64,000 bases of DNA. Origin: Porodaedalea pini. Its lineage: Eukaryota; Basidiomycota; Agaricomycetes; Hymenochaetales; Hymenochaetaceae. Below are positions 37,400-48,741 of this stretch, in pieces. Position 1 is the first letter of the stretch; each line of letters begins with the position of its first letter. Where the stretch lies: assembly GCA_002794775.1 (NCBI GenBank), contig NBAY01000018.1, forward strand, positions 1-64,000, given 5' to 3'. A program made the position numbers and the translations under genes. The notes under the pieces were generated by a model. That model saw only the letters and a program-made list of their open reading frames with translations, was not told the origin of the DNA and ran no database searches.

Positions 37400-39483
37400 G
37401 TTATAAAAGATTGGATGGGAGATTGGAATAATAAGGCATTGCGTCAGGTGGGCGACGGAAAGAGAAGTAGGCAAATTGAATAAGGAGCATGAAGTTAGAT
37501 GGTGCGAACCAATTTGAGAATAAAAGAGGGAGGTGTGTTTTATGAAAAAACTGGTGACAAACTTGTGAAAAGAACGGGCAAACGTTAAGGAGATGATGGA
37601 TGTCATGTTTAGTACAGAGCGGATCAGGGCATCGGCTTGGTAAATTTCGATCATGCATATCGTGTGTGTTTAGAAGGATCCCGACCGCTCTCAACTGGAG
37701 ATGGCGGGGAATGCATTTCTCAGGGCTAAGTTGCAGAAAGGGCCGGAGTTGGCGCCGTGGGTATAGTATAAAGGGTGCGGTAGAGACGCTGCAATGGTGT
37801 CAAAGGTTTAGGACACGGTCCCTCCATTTGGCCAGAAGGTCAGCGGAAAATCACTGTAGATCCTGTGTATGGGTTGTTCAGGATCGGTAGTTCGCTTGGG
37901 GACGTGTTTCTGTTGAGTTTTGCAGTAAATATATGCTCGGTATGAGCGTGGGAAAAACCCGGTACACTTCGGTACGTGTTGGTACGTGTTGGTACGTGTC
38001 AATACTGTAAGGCGCTCTGGACCCAATGTGAGTGTCAGTACGGAGCTGGAACGAGCGAGATATCAACTCCGGTACAAGACAATAGCGATAGCAGAGATGA
38101 GAATGAGAACGAGACAAGAGATGAGACTGAAGACGAGGTTGCCACGAAACTAACTGTTGTGGAGACTAACTGCACACACAGAAGCTGCCCTATCTGAGGG
38201 GAACTCTGCGGTAGTATTTTCCTCCCTTGCTACCTACGACAGGGAAGTCCCTAAATACAAGGTGCAAGAGATCTATCTACAGGAAAATTATTCCAAAATG
38301 AGTATAATGTGCATACCAGGTGAAACATAGAGTGTCGGAGAGAAAACATTTGGAATGTAAGAGAAACATAGAAAATCAAAAGAAAACCTGACCATGTGAC
38401 AACTTCCCCATTTGCATTGGTCCATCATCCGGTCATATCGCAGCTCCACCAGAACTGAGATCCTCCAATCGGTGAGTCATCACCCATCATCAGGCAGATC
38501 TCCGGTACGCATCCCAACTGACTCCGATGACATAAGCTTTCCAGTATGTCCCGAATTGCCAGGGGGATCTTCCTAGTGATCTGCTGATGTGATGTCGGGC
38601 AAATTGTCCTGTGTCTGGTATGTGTCAGGCAAACCATTCTGAGTCTGGTACGCGTCAATACTTGTTGGAACATGTGATGGATGGCCTCTAGAGGGATCTG
38701 CAGTGGTTGGCCGCTCGTCGGAACTCTACATCACGCATGTAGGTTGGGTAATGTATTGGGAGCGAGACTTTTATACTGCGAGTGAGAAGCTTGGGCCACG
38801 AGCTGGTCTGCACATGAATTACCAGGTAATCCTGTATGGGAGGGCACCCACTGCACTGATATGGTGGATGCAGGGTGATGAGTGGATAGAAAGATACCGC
38901 AAAGTCTGCGAACGGCTGTGATGAATGCTGCGTGAAGAGGGTCCTCTGAGAAGATAAGGCATGCACAATTGGCAGAATCTGTGACAATGCATAAAAAGAT
39001 GGGGTGGGCACAGTGCAACAGTAGGGTAGAGAAGTGCAAGATGCCAGCGATGAGGGCTTGTTGTTCCTCATAGAGGATGTTACTTTGCATATGTGCCTCT
39101 GAAGCGAAAGATACAATTTCGCGACAATTGTGCATGATGGAATATCCATGACCGCCGATGGGGAGATTGTCCTGTGTAATAACAGAGCCATCTGTAAATA
39201 AAAAGTATTGAAAAGGAGGGGGATGATTAAAAAGGTGAAGAAATGATTGTCTAGTAGAGTGACTTTGTATGCGAGAAGTGATCAGTATAAGAGAAAGACG
39301 TGAATGAACAGGTGGAATGATTGGATAGAGGTTGGTGTTAGGGATGGTGATGTTGGCTGGAAGTAAATTGCAGATGTCTGAAGAAGGAGGAAGAGACGGT
39401 CGTGATGAAGATATATAAGAAGTGATGAAGCGCTTGGCTTGGTATTGAACAAAAAGATCGATAGGAGGAATTGAAAGTAGAGA
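37400..39483 (-). mobile_element. LINE (non-LTR retrotransposon) 3' fragment with RNase H domain, decayed
   Basis: The minus strand from 39480 to 38731 reads through the C-terminal part of a LINE ORF2. A linker (IDLFVQYQAKRFITSYISSS) is followed by a ribonuclease H domain. Its acidic residues are in FLFTDGSVITQ, YEEQQALIAGI and VTDSANCACLI, with WVPSHTGLPGNSCADQLVAQA at the end. At 37400-37694 the same strand has CPDPLCTKHDIHHLLNVCPFF, like the Cys/His finger at LINE C-termini. The stretch between is broken by stops and contains a decamer repeat. The fragment ends abruptly at the Ty3 LTR (39484), inside the protein, so the reverse transcriptase and most of the endonuclease are missing here. 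Confidence 0.75.
37961..38000 (+). repeat. Decamer tandem repeat (ggtacgtgtt)
   Basis: Four consecutive 10-bp units: ggtacacttc, ggtacgtgtt, ggtacgtgtt, ggtacgtgtc. A further copy of the last unit with its flank (ggtacgcgtcaatac) occurs at 38647-38661, about 650 bp away in the same orientation. Confidence 0.7.
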
Positions 39484-39896
39484 TGTTAGAACCTGAACTT
39501 TCACCTCTTCCTTTATTTTCCTTTTTACCATTTCCTTTATTATATTCATCCTTTTCATTATATTTACCCATCTTACACAATCATTCCTACACTGCCTTCA
39601 TTCGTTCCATTCCCACTCACTATGTAATGGTAGGTAATATAGTCTCACGGTCGTCGCTATATAAGGTCTCAGGAATCGCATGAACTCCTTGTTCTGCTTT
39701 TCCTCTTACCTCTGCGACGACCTAGGTGAGACTCGTCCCCCTTGTATTAGTCTAGTCTTGTATTAATCCTCTTACCTCCGCGACGACCTAGCCTGAGTAA
39801 GCGTGTCCCGAGTCTACGCTCGAGTATAGCACGTCCCAGACAACAGTCAGCCGAGGCCTGCCCAGTCCGAGTCGTCTCCCGGACTCCCGCCTAACA
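39484..39896 (+). repeat. 5' LTR of element 1
   Basis: 413 bp, TGTTAG...CTAACA. The U3 region is pyrimidine-rich. A TATA box (TATATAA, 39658-39664) sits 33 bp before gttctgctttt (39691-39701), which would be the first transcribed bases. A pair of related direct repeats (cttacctctgcgacgaccta and cttacctccgcgacgaccta) lies at about 39705 and 39771. Confidence 0.93.
39691..39701 (+). promoter_or_regulatory. Predicted transcript 5' end / self-primer (element 1)
   Basis: GTTCTGCTTTT is the exact reverse complement of the 11 bases at 39898-39908. Its distance from the TATA box puts it at the expected transcription start. In the Tf1 element of fission yeast, the first 11 bases of the RNA anneal to the PBS and are cleaved off as primer. 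Confidence 0.6.
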
Positions 39897-39897
39897 T

Positions 39898-39908
39898 AAA
39901 AGCAGAAC
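39898..39908 (+). other. Primer-binding site, self-priming type (element 1)
   Basis: AAAAGCAGAAC, starting one base after the LTR end. It pairs perfectly with the predicted transcript start in the LTR. I recognise no tRNA 3' end complementary to it. Confidence 0.65.
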
Positions 39909-40284
39909 CTCACCCAGGCTCATCCCCAGCGTACGTCGTCGCTGTCGACTCGCCTCCACCCAGTCTAGAGGAGCACTCCCCTCGACGGATTGGACGTGTA
40001 AACTCCCTGAATGACAACCCTCAACCCTGCCCGGACGTTTTCGGACGTTCGTGTATTACGTAAACCTACACCCGACATTTCCCGACCCTGGCTCTTCGCC
40101 TCTCCCTCTGGTGGAGGAACCATCTGACCTGGACGTGGGTAACACGCCGTGTACAGTCGTCGACGTCATTGTCGATTGTGATCTCGGCCGCCTCCTTCCG
40201 TTTGGTCATCAAACTCGCCGACGAACCTGTCCTTCGTCAGCGTAACGTACATCCAGACAACCAGCCCCTACCTGTTCCCCCCCC

Positions 40285-41688
40285 GACATAGTCAAGATAG
40301 ATCTCACCGAGGAACAACAGCGGGCTTTCCCCTCTTCTTCACGCTACGACGCGGAACGCCAATCGTACGTAGCGGACGACAGAAACCACGTCACTCATAA
40401 TCTCTGGTGGAGTGACACTAGGCACGCCTGGTACTCGACTGACCCGTCTTCCGGCGAGCGAACTCGTTGGGCGCCTCGACCTCCCCGTGCACCATCATCA
40501 CCGACAGTCTCAACATCGTCGGTCGTCCTCCCAAGTGAACCAGGGGGCTATCGTACACCCCGTAGAGACTCGTCACCGCCGACACCCCCTGAGCGCCTGA
40601 CACATACGCCCGTACCAGCGATGGCTGAAGGTTTCACTCAAAGGCAACAACAAGAGATCGCAGCGATCGTAGCTGCCGCCTTCACCCGAGCAGCAACGAA
40701 CGCCCCTGCGGCCCAAGCTCCAGCTCCCTCGATTGATGTCGCCCGGCCACGCGAATTCGCTGGCGGCGATGACTACCTCGACTTCAAGCGCGAAGTCCTA
40801 CTTTTCGTCTCGGCGAACCCCACGAGGTATCCCTCATCGTCGAGCAAGATCTATGTCGCCCTCTCTTACCTCAAGGGTGGCAATGCGTCAACGTGGGCGC
40901 AAAACTACGTCCAGGAATTCACAACGAATGGCGTCGTGAGCTTTACGGACGACTGGGCCAAGTTCCAGGAACGACTGGATGCCTCCTTCGATGATCCGAA
41001 CAGGAAGGAGAAGGCGCTGAAGAAGTTCCGAGACAAGATCCAGAAGGACCTCTCCGCCGACCAATTCTTCCAGGACCTCGACGTGATCATCAAGGCAGCG
41101 GAGCTGAAGGACGAAGGCGTCATTTGTGACCGCCTGCAACGCGCGATGAACATCGAGGTAGTCCGCGGCGTGTTGAGGTCGACGCCCGTGCCAACAACGT
41201 ATGAGGCATGGAAAAAGAAGGCCATTGAGATCGATCGGGGCGAACAGCAGATTCGCGCCATCCAATGAGGTCGTACATTGCCGTTCACGCCCCGTCCGAC
41301 GCCGCAACAAGGGCCCCCTGCACGCCGACAGGTAGCAGCCCCGCACGCCGATAAGCGTGACGCGACGGGCATCACTTTCGGAGGTGCCGGCCAACCGATG
41401 GACGTCTCGATGAATGAGGCACAACGAAAGCGCACGTGCTGGATTTGCGGCGGACTGGGACACTTTAAGGACAAATGTCCGCAGGCGAAGCCGATCATCC
41501 AGCGTATGTTGGAGCTGATGGCACCGGGCGAGCGCCGCCTCATCGCTGATGAGCTCGGCGCGATGAAGGAGTCGGCATTCGAGGAAGTCGTGGACACTCA
41601 AAGGTCGACGGTGGAGGACTATGTGGAGGAAGAAGACAATGACGAAGAGGTCGTCGACTCGCAGGGTTTTGTGAGTGGTCAGGCGTAG
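40285..41688 (+). pseudogene. gag of element 1, interrupted by one stop
   Basis: Capsid-nucleocapsid polyprotein of a Ty3 element. The frame shared with the related element 3 is recognisable from about 40285 (IVKIDLTEEQQ), though the true start is not certain. A Met sits at 40621 (MAEGFTQRQQQEIAAIVAAAF). The capsid region includes PREFAGGDDYLDFKREVLLF and SFDDPNRKEKALKKF. The nucleocapsid has one CCHC knuckle, CWICGGLGHFKDKC. A TGA at 41266-41268 interrupts it where element 3 has CAA; an ancestral CGA with C-to-T change would also fit. It ends at TAG 41686-41688, overlapping pol in the -1 frame. Confidence 0.85.
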
Positions 41689-41706
41689 CCATCGGGGCGA
41701 CTGACC
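41664..41706 (+). promoter_or_regulatory. Candidate -1 ribosomal frameshift signal (gag/pol)
   Basis: GGGTTTT at 41664-41670 reads G GGT TTT in the gag frame, a canonical X XXY YYZ heptamer. After a 6-nt spacer (gtgagt) comes a perfect 6-bp stem, GGTCAG (41677-41682) with CTGACC (41701-41706), loop 18 nt, extendable by a U-G pair. The pol frame is -1 relative to gag and opens just after a TGA at 41640-41642, so the shift must occur in the window 41643-41688. Confidence 0.6.
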
Positions 41707-44700
41707 GAGAAGAACAAGGGGCTTCGAATCCGGATTCGCTAAAATATAACCAACCGTCTGTACAATACATAGATGCAAACGACGTCGATGGTTTTCCCGA
41801 TTATGAAGTCCCCACCGGTGTGAACAAAGATGAAGAGTACGAGCAACTGTTCATGAGAGGAACTGGTGGACGCCAGCTGGACCTTCTCCTGACCGTCAAG
41901 CATGAAATAGCGGGTGAGGCGAGAGAGATAGATGCGCATGCCCTTGTGGATTCAGGATGCACGGGATCCTGCATTGACGTCAGGTTCGTCGAGAGGTACG
42001 GGTTGGAAACGAAATGCTACATTCGACCCCTCGCGGTGCTCAACGCCGATGGTACGCACAATGAGGCCAGATTGATCGAGGAGTACGTTGACGTCAAGCT
42101 CATGATCGGCCATCACCAGGAGAGGATCGTCCTCGCAGTGACATCCCTAGCGTTGTCAAACATCTTCCTGGGGTACGACTGGCTTCGACGTCACAATCCA
42201 GAGGTCGACTGGAAAACGGGTTCGATCGAATTCACCCGCTGTCCAGAAGAATGTACGATCAAGACGGAGACGGTGGAGGACCTAGGCGACGTGAAGAAGG
42301 TGGTGGAACAGATGAGGAGAGTGAGTGAGATGCGAATGGACAAGGCGTCCTGGCCCGCATACCTCAACGACTACGCCGACGTTTTCAGCGAAAAAGGTTT
42401 CGAGAAGCTGCCGGAACACTGACCCTGGGACCATGTCATCGACTTGAAGCCCGACTTCAAACCGAGCGACTGTAAGATCTACCCGCTCACGCCAACTGAG
42501 CAGCAGTCACTCAAGGACTTCCTTGATGAAAATCTGAAGTCGGGTTGCATTCGACGGTCAATATCGCCCATGGCATCGCCCTTCTTCTTCATTAAGAAGG
42601 CCGACAAATCGCTACGTCCGATCCAGGATTACCGTAAGCTCAATGACGGTACGATCAAGAACAAGTATCCCCTCCCTCTCATTGACGAACTCGTCGACAA
42701 GGTCAAGAAAGCGAAGTACATCACTAAGCTTGACCTTCGCTGGGGGTACTACAATATCCGGATCCGCGAGGGTGACGAATGGAAGGCAGCGTTTCGCACG
42801 AACATGGGCCTCTTCGAACCGACGGTCATGTTTTTTGGCCTTTGCAACGCGCCGGCCACATTCCAGGCCTTTGTCAACCACATCTTTAAGGACCTAATCT
42901 ACGCAAACTTGATCATCGTATACCTCGACGACATCCTGATCCTCTCGGAAACCATTGAGGAGCATATCGACACGTCGAGGCGCGTACTCCAGATCCTCTG
43001 AGAAAACGGCCTGTACCTGAAGCCGGAAAAGTGCGAGTTTGACGCCAAGGTCGTCAAATACCTCGGCCACATCATCGGCAATGGCAAGATCAGGGCTGAC
43101 CCGGCAAAGACGGAGGCGATTGCGAACTGGCCAGTCCCACGGAACCTCAAGGAGCTGCAACAGTTCCTCGGTATGGGAAACTGGCTGAGACGGTTTATTA
43201 AGGACTACAGCAAGGTGGTCCGACCGTTGACGTCGTTAACAGGCAAGAAGGACTGGGTATGGGAGACCGAACAGCAGGAAGCGTTCGAGGAGCTGAGACG
43301 ATGTCTCTGCTCACCTCCAGTCCTAGCCATCGCCAATGACAAGGGCCCTTTCCGCGTAGAAGCGGATTCGTCGAACTTTGCGCTCGGTGGTGTGTTGTTG
43401 CAGAAGCAGGAAGGGAAGTGGAGGGTGATCGCCTACAGGTCAGAGGCACTTGAACCTGCAGAACGAAACTACGAGATCTACGACAAGGAGATGCTCGCGA
43501 TTGTTTCGGCACTCAAGGAGTGGCGACAATATCTCCTTGGCGCTCGCCACAAGATTGAGATCTGGTCTGACCACGCCAACCTCACCTACTTCAGGTCGGC
43601 GCAGAAGCTGAGCTATCGCCAAGCTCGCTGGTGGACCGAACTTGAAGAATTCGACTTCCACCTCGAACACAAGTCGGGCAAGACGATGGGCAAGGCCGAC
43701 CTGCTATCGCGCATGGCGGGCTATGATCAGGGCAAGGATGACAACGATGGGGTCGTGTTCATCAAAGACAAGTGGTTGAACCGTGGAGTGGTGCGGACAT
43801 CGCGCGACGAGGTGGTGGAACGAGTGGGTGAAGCGCAGAAGGCGCAAGACGAGTCGGAAAGGCCTACGGGTTTGGTGGAGGTCGACGGGTTGTGGCGGAT
43901 GAAAGGCAAGGTATATATTCCATAAACAATAAAGGAGGCCGTGTTGTGGGAGTGCCACGACTCGGTTCTGGCTGGTCATCCGGGAGCGTCGAAGACAGTA
44001 GAACTCGTCCGTCGCGATTTCTGGTGGGCATCGATGTTCTCCGACATCCGAGCATATGTCCGAGGATGCGACCATTGTCAACGAACGAAAGCCTTAAGAA
44101 CGTCGAGGTCTAGACCGCTTCATCCAAACGCTGTCCCTGAAGGACCCTGGGAAATCGTTACGGTCGACCTAATCGGAGAGCTCCCGGACTCCAAAGGACA
44201 CAATGCTATCTGCGTCTTCGTGGATAGGTTCTCGAAGCAGATGCACGCGATCCCGATGACGACGAAGCTGTCAGCAGAAGGCATGGCCCAGCTGTACCGC
44301 GACCACGTCTTCCGCCTCCATGGCCTACCGAAGAAGATCATCCACGACCGAGGCACGCAGTTCAATGCGTCGATGATGAAGGAACTATACAAACTTCTGC
44401 ACATTGAAGGCAACCCGTCAACAGCGTACCATCCACAGACGGATGGTCAAACAGAACACGTTAACCAAGAGCTCGAACAGTACCTTCGACTCTTCGTTAA
44501 CCATCGACAATCGGACTGGAAGGACTGGCTCCCCCTAGCAGAGTTCGCATACAACAACCGTGAACACTCAGCAACGAAGATGTCCCCCTTCTACGCGAAC
44601 ACAGGACGTCACCCCTTGAGCTTCGACACGACGCGAACCTCATCTGCTAACATGTCAGCGGAAGAATTCGCAAAGCACATCAAGGAGACTCATCGCGTCG

Positions 44701-45301
44701 CTAAGGACAACCTAGTCAAGGCAGCAGAGGACATGAAGCGCTACCATGACCGGACAGCAGGAGCTTCGGTGGAATACAAGGCTGGAGACAAGGTCTTCCT
44801 TGACGGGCGAAACATCAGTACGGACTCGCCGACAAAGAAACTCGCAGACAAATGGTACGGCCCCTTTGACGTCGTCGACAAGATAGGAGCGAGCGCGTAC
44901 AAGCTCAAACTCCCGAAGCGATGGAAAAAGGTCCACCCTGTCTTCAACGAAGCCCTATTGAAACCCGCCGTCGAACCGTCCTTTGAAAGCCAGAAGCAAC
45001 AGCCGCCGCCGCCGCCAGACATCGTCGACAACGAAGAGGAATACGAACTCAAGGAAGTCTTAGACTCACGCCTGCACCGAGGGAGACTACAGTACCTTGT
45101 CAAGTGGGTCGGCTACAATGAACCTACTTGGCAGCCTGAGACGGACTTCGGCGAGAACGCGAAGGAGGCGATCGCTGAGTTCTACCTCAAACATCCCGGT
45201 GCACCTCGGAAACTCGACATCCCTCGTCAACGACTCCGTCCGCTCTTCGTCGACACCGAGCCTGACGACCGCGATCATGGTTGGTCGGGACGCCCAACCT
45301 T

Positions 45302-45314
45302 GAAGGGGGGGTAA
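45302..45314 (+). other. Polypurine tract of element 1
   Basis: gaagggggggtaa immediately precedes the 3' LTR. This is the expected primer for plus-strand DNA synthesis. The second element has the matching gaggggggggtaa before its LTR at 48742. Confidence 0.75.
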
Positions 45315-45727
45315 TGTTAGAACCTGAACTTTCACCTCTTCCTTTATTTTCCTTTTTACCATTTCCTTTATTATATTCGTCCTTTTCATTATATTTACCC
45401 ATCTTACACAATCATTCCTACACTGCCTTCATTCGTTCCATTCCCACTCACTATGTAATGGTAGGTAATATAGTCTCGCGGTCGTCGCTATATAAGGTCT
45501 CAGGAATCGCATGAACTCCTTGTTCTGCTTTTCCTCTTACCTCCGCGACGACCTAGGTGAGACTCGTCCCCCTTGTATTAGTCTAGTCTTGTATTAATCC
45601 TCTTACCTCCGTGACGACCTAGCCTGAGTAAGCGTGTCCCGAGTCTACGCTCGAGTATAGCACGTCCCAGACAACAGTCAGCCGAGGCCTGCCCAGTCCG
45701 AGTCGTCTCCCGGGCTCCCGCCTAACA
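45315..45727 (+). repeat. 3' LTR of element 1, also left LTR of the truncated copy
   Basis: 413 bp. It differs from the 5' LTR at five sites by eye (CA/CG twice, TG/CG, CG/TG, GAC/GGC), all transitions and four at CpG. It is followed directly by pol sequence of a second copy at 45728, with no PBS or gag. Confidence 0.93.
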
Positions 45728-45741
45728 AGATGAGGAACATG

Positions 45742-48741
45742 AGGGGGGTGAGAGAAGTGCGAATGGACAAGGCGTCCTGGCCTGCATATCTCAACGACTA
45801 CGCCGACGTCTTCTCGGAGAAAGGATTCGAGAAGCTACCGGAACACTGCCCCTGGGACCACGTCATCGATCTGAAACCTGACTTCAAGCCAAGCGACTGC
45901 AAGATCTATCCACTGACGCCGACGGAACAGCAGTCGTTAAAGGACTTCCTCGAAGAGAACCTGAAGTCAGGCCGCATATGAAAGTCGATCTCGCTGATGG
46001 CCTCGCCCTTCTTCTTCATCAAGAAGGCTGACAAGTCCCTACGCCCGATCCAGGATTACCGAAAACTCAATGACGGTACGATCAAGAATAAGTATCCCCT
46101 CCCTCTCATTGATGAACTTGTCGACAAGGTCAAGAAAGCGAAGTACATCACTAAGCTTGACCTTCGATGGGGATACTACAATGTCCGGATCCATGAAGGC
46201 GATGAGTGGAAAGCAGCGTTTCGCACGAATATGGGCCTCTTCGAACCTACAGTCATGTTCTTTGGTCTTTGCAACGCACTGGCGACATTCCAGGCCTTTG
46301 TCAACCACATCTTCAAGGGACTGATCTACGACAACTTGATCATCGTCTATCTCGACGACATCCTCATTCTCTTGCAAACTCTTGAGGAACACATCGAGAC
46401 ATCGAGGCGCATCCTTCAGATCTTGTGAGAAAATGGCCTGTACCTGAAGCCAGAAAAATGCGAGTTCAATGCTAAGACCGTGAAGTACCTCGGACACATC
46501 GTCGGCAATGGCGAAATCAAGGCTGACCTGGCGAAGACAGAGGCGATCGCAGACTGGCCGGTTCCACAAAACCTCAAGCAGCTACAGCAATTCCTCGGCA
46601 TGGGCAACTGGCTGCGATGGTTCATCAAGGACTACAGCAAGATAGTCCATCCGCTGACGTCGCTAACAGGTAAAAAGGACTGGGTATGGGAGACCGAACA
46701 GCAGGAAGCGTTCGAGGAGCTGAGATGACGTCTCTGCTCACCTCCAGTCCTGACCATCGCCAATGATGAGGGCCCTTTCCGCGTCGAGGCAGACTCATTG
46801 AACTTCGCACTCGGAGGCGTGTTGTTGCAGAAACAGGAAGGCAAGTGGAGGGTGGTCGCCTACAGGTTGGAAGCGCTCCTGCCAGCGGAACGGAACTACG
46901 AGATCTACGACAAGGAGATGCTCGCGATCGTTTCGGCGCTCAAGGAGTGGAGGCAATACCTCCTCGGCGCCCGTCACCCCATCAAGATCTGGTCCGATCA
47001 TGCCAACCTCACCTACTTCAGGTCAGCACAAAAGCTGAGCTATCGACAAGCTCACTGGCGAACAGAGCTTGAAGAATTTGACTTCCACCTCGAGCACAAG
47101 TCGGGGAAGATGATGGGCAAGGCGGACTTACTGTCGCGCAAGGCAGGCTATGACAAGGGAAAGGATGACAACGACGACGTTGTGTTCATCAAAGACAAGT
47201 GGCTGAATCATGGAGTGGTGAGGACGTCGTGTGAGGAGGTGTTGGAACGAGTGGGTGACGCGCAGAGGGTGCAGGATGAGTCGGAGAGGCCGACGGGGAT
47301 GACAGAGGTTGACGGGTTGTGGCGCATGAAAGGCAAAGTGTACGTGCCGTCATCAATGAAGGAGGCCGTATTGCGGGAATGTCATGACTCGGTTCTGGTG
47401 GGACACCCAGGAGCGTCAAAAACGGTGGAGCTTGTCCGTTGAGACTTCTGGTGGACATCGATGTTCTCTGACGTCTGAGCATATGTCCGAGGGTGTGATC
47501 GCTGTCAGTGGACAAAGGCTCTGAGGGTGTCGAGGTCAAGGCTGCTTCACCCAAATGCAGTCCCGGAAGCTCCTTGGGAAGTCATCACAGTCGATCTCAT
47601 CGGAGAACTCCCAGACTCCAAGGGACACAATGCGATCTGCGTCTTTGTGGACAGGTTCTCGAAGCAGATGCACGTGATCCCGATGATGACAAAATTGTCA
47701 GTGGAAGGCATGGCCCAGTTGTACCGCGACCACGTCTTCCATCTCCACGGCTTACCAAAGAAGATCATCCATGACCGAGGCACGCAGTTTGATGCATCGA
47801 TGATGAAGGAACTGTACAAGCTCCTGCACATCGAAGGCAATCCATCAACAGTGTATCACCCACAGACGGATGGCCAAATGGAACGCGTCAACCAAGAGCT
47901 CGAACAGTATCTTTGACTCTTTGTTAACCATCGGCAATCGGACTGGAAGGACTGGCTACCTCTCGCGGAGTTTGCATACAATAACCGCAAACACTCGGTG
48001 ATGAAGATGTCCCCCTTCTATGCGAACACAGGACGTCACCCCTTGAGCTTTGACACAACACGAACCTCATCTACCAACATGTCGGCGGAAGAATTCGCAA
48101 AGCACATTAAGGAGACTCATCGTGTTGCGAAGGACAACCTGGTCAAGGCAGCGGACGACATGAAACATTACCACAACCGGACGGCAGGAACTTCGGTTGA
48201 GTACAAGGCTGGAGACAAGGTCTTCCTCGATGGGCAGAACATCAACACAGATTCGCCGACGAAGAAGCTCGCCGACAAATGGTATGGTCCCTTTGAGATC
48301 ATCGACAAGGTGGGAGCCAGTGCATACAAACTCAGGCTCCCCAAGCGATGGAAAAAGGTCCACCCGGTCTTCAATGAGGCACTACTGAAGCCCGCCGTTG
48401 AACCGTCCTTCGAGAGCCAGAAACAACCAGCACCGCCGCCTCCTGACATCATCGACAACGAAGAGGAGTACGAGATTGAGGAGGTTCTAGACTCGCGGCT
48501 GCACCGAGGAAAGCTACAGTACCTCGTCAAGTGGGTCGGATACAATGAACTGACTTGGCAGCCTGAGACGGACTTTGGCGAAAACGCAAAAGAGGCGATC
48601 ACTGAATTCTATCAAAAACACCCTGGCGCTCCTCGTAAACTTGACATTCCTTGCCAACGACTCCACCCACGCTTTGTCAACACCGAGCCAGACGACCTCG
48701 ATCTTGGTTGGTCGGGACGCCCAACCTTGAGGGGGGGGTAA
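45742..48741 (+). pseudogene. Truncated pol of element 2 with about six in-frame stops
   Basis: Same domain order as pol of element 1 from the RT onward, ending in a chromodomain (LQYLVKWVGYNELTWQPETD). In-frame TGAs occur at 45979-45981, 46426-46428, 46726-46728, 47440-47442, one near 47476 (gacgtctgagca) and 47914-47916. At most of these element 1 has CGA or another CG-containing codon. The TGA at 46426 is shared with element 1, and those at 45979 and 47440 are shared with element 3. Not translatable as one protein. Confidence 0.9.

Larger units (their letters stand above)
41664..45314 (+). pseudogene. pol of element 1 (protease-RT-RNase H-integrase-chromodomain), three stops
   Basis: Aspartic protease: ALVDSGCTGSCIDVRF. 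Reverse transcriptase: [20 protein letters not shown], and the catalytic YLDDILI. RNase H: FRVEADSSNFALGGVLLQKQ and IYDKEMLAIVSALKEWRQYL. Integrase: zinc region GCDHCQRTKA and a D,D-35-E core with VTVDLIGELPDSKGHN, HDRGTQFNASMMKEL and TDGQTEHVNQELEQYL. A C-terminal chromodomain (LQYLVKWVGYNEPTWQPETD) would bind modified histone tails and steer integration to silent chromatin, as known for chromoviruses. Stops: TGA 42421-42423 (TGC in element 2), TGA 42999-43001 (CGA in element 3) and TAA 43923-43925. All domains are otherwise complete. Confidence 0.92.
39484..45727 (+). mobile_element. Full-length Ty3/Gypsy chromovirus (element 1), coding region inactivated
   Basis: Bounded by two 413-bp LTRs (39484-39896 and 45315-45727) that start TGTTAG and end CTAACA. 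Order: LTR, self-primer type PBS, leader, gag with a CCHC knuckle, -1 overlap, protease, reverse transcriptase, RNase H, integrase, chromodomain, polypurine tract (gaagggggggtaa, 45302-45314), LTR. By my reading the LTRs differ at five positions, all transitions, so insertion is fairly recent. Nonetheless four in-frame stops break gag and pol. It lies within LINE RNase H sequence on its left side. No target-site duplication was found: left flank agaga, right flank of its 3' LTR agatg, right flank of the tandem tcact. Confidence 0.95.

Noticed and set aside
39338..39580. Lys/Glu-rich minus-strand frame continuing LINE RNase H into the LTR
   Set aside because: The part beyond 39484 is the antisense of the pyrimidine-rich LTR; the same string recurs at 45187-45411 next to unrelated sequence.
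40888..41778. 296-codon minus-strand frame over gag of element 1
   Set aside because: Antisense shadow of the GC-rich gag frame; no homology and not conserved as a protein in element 3.
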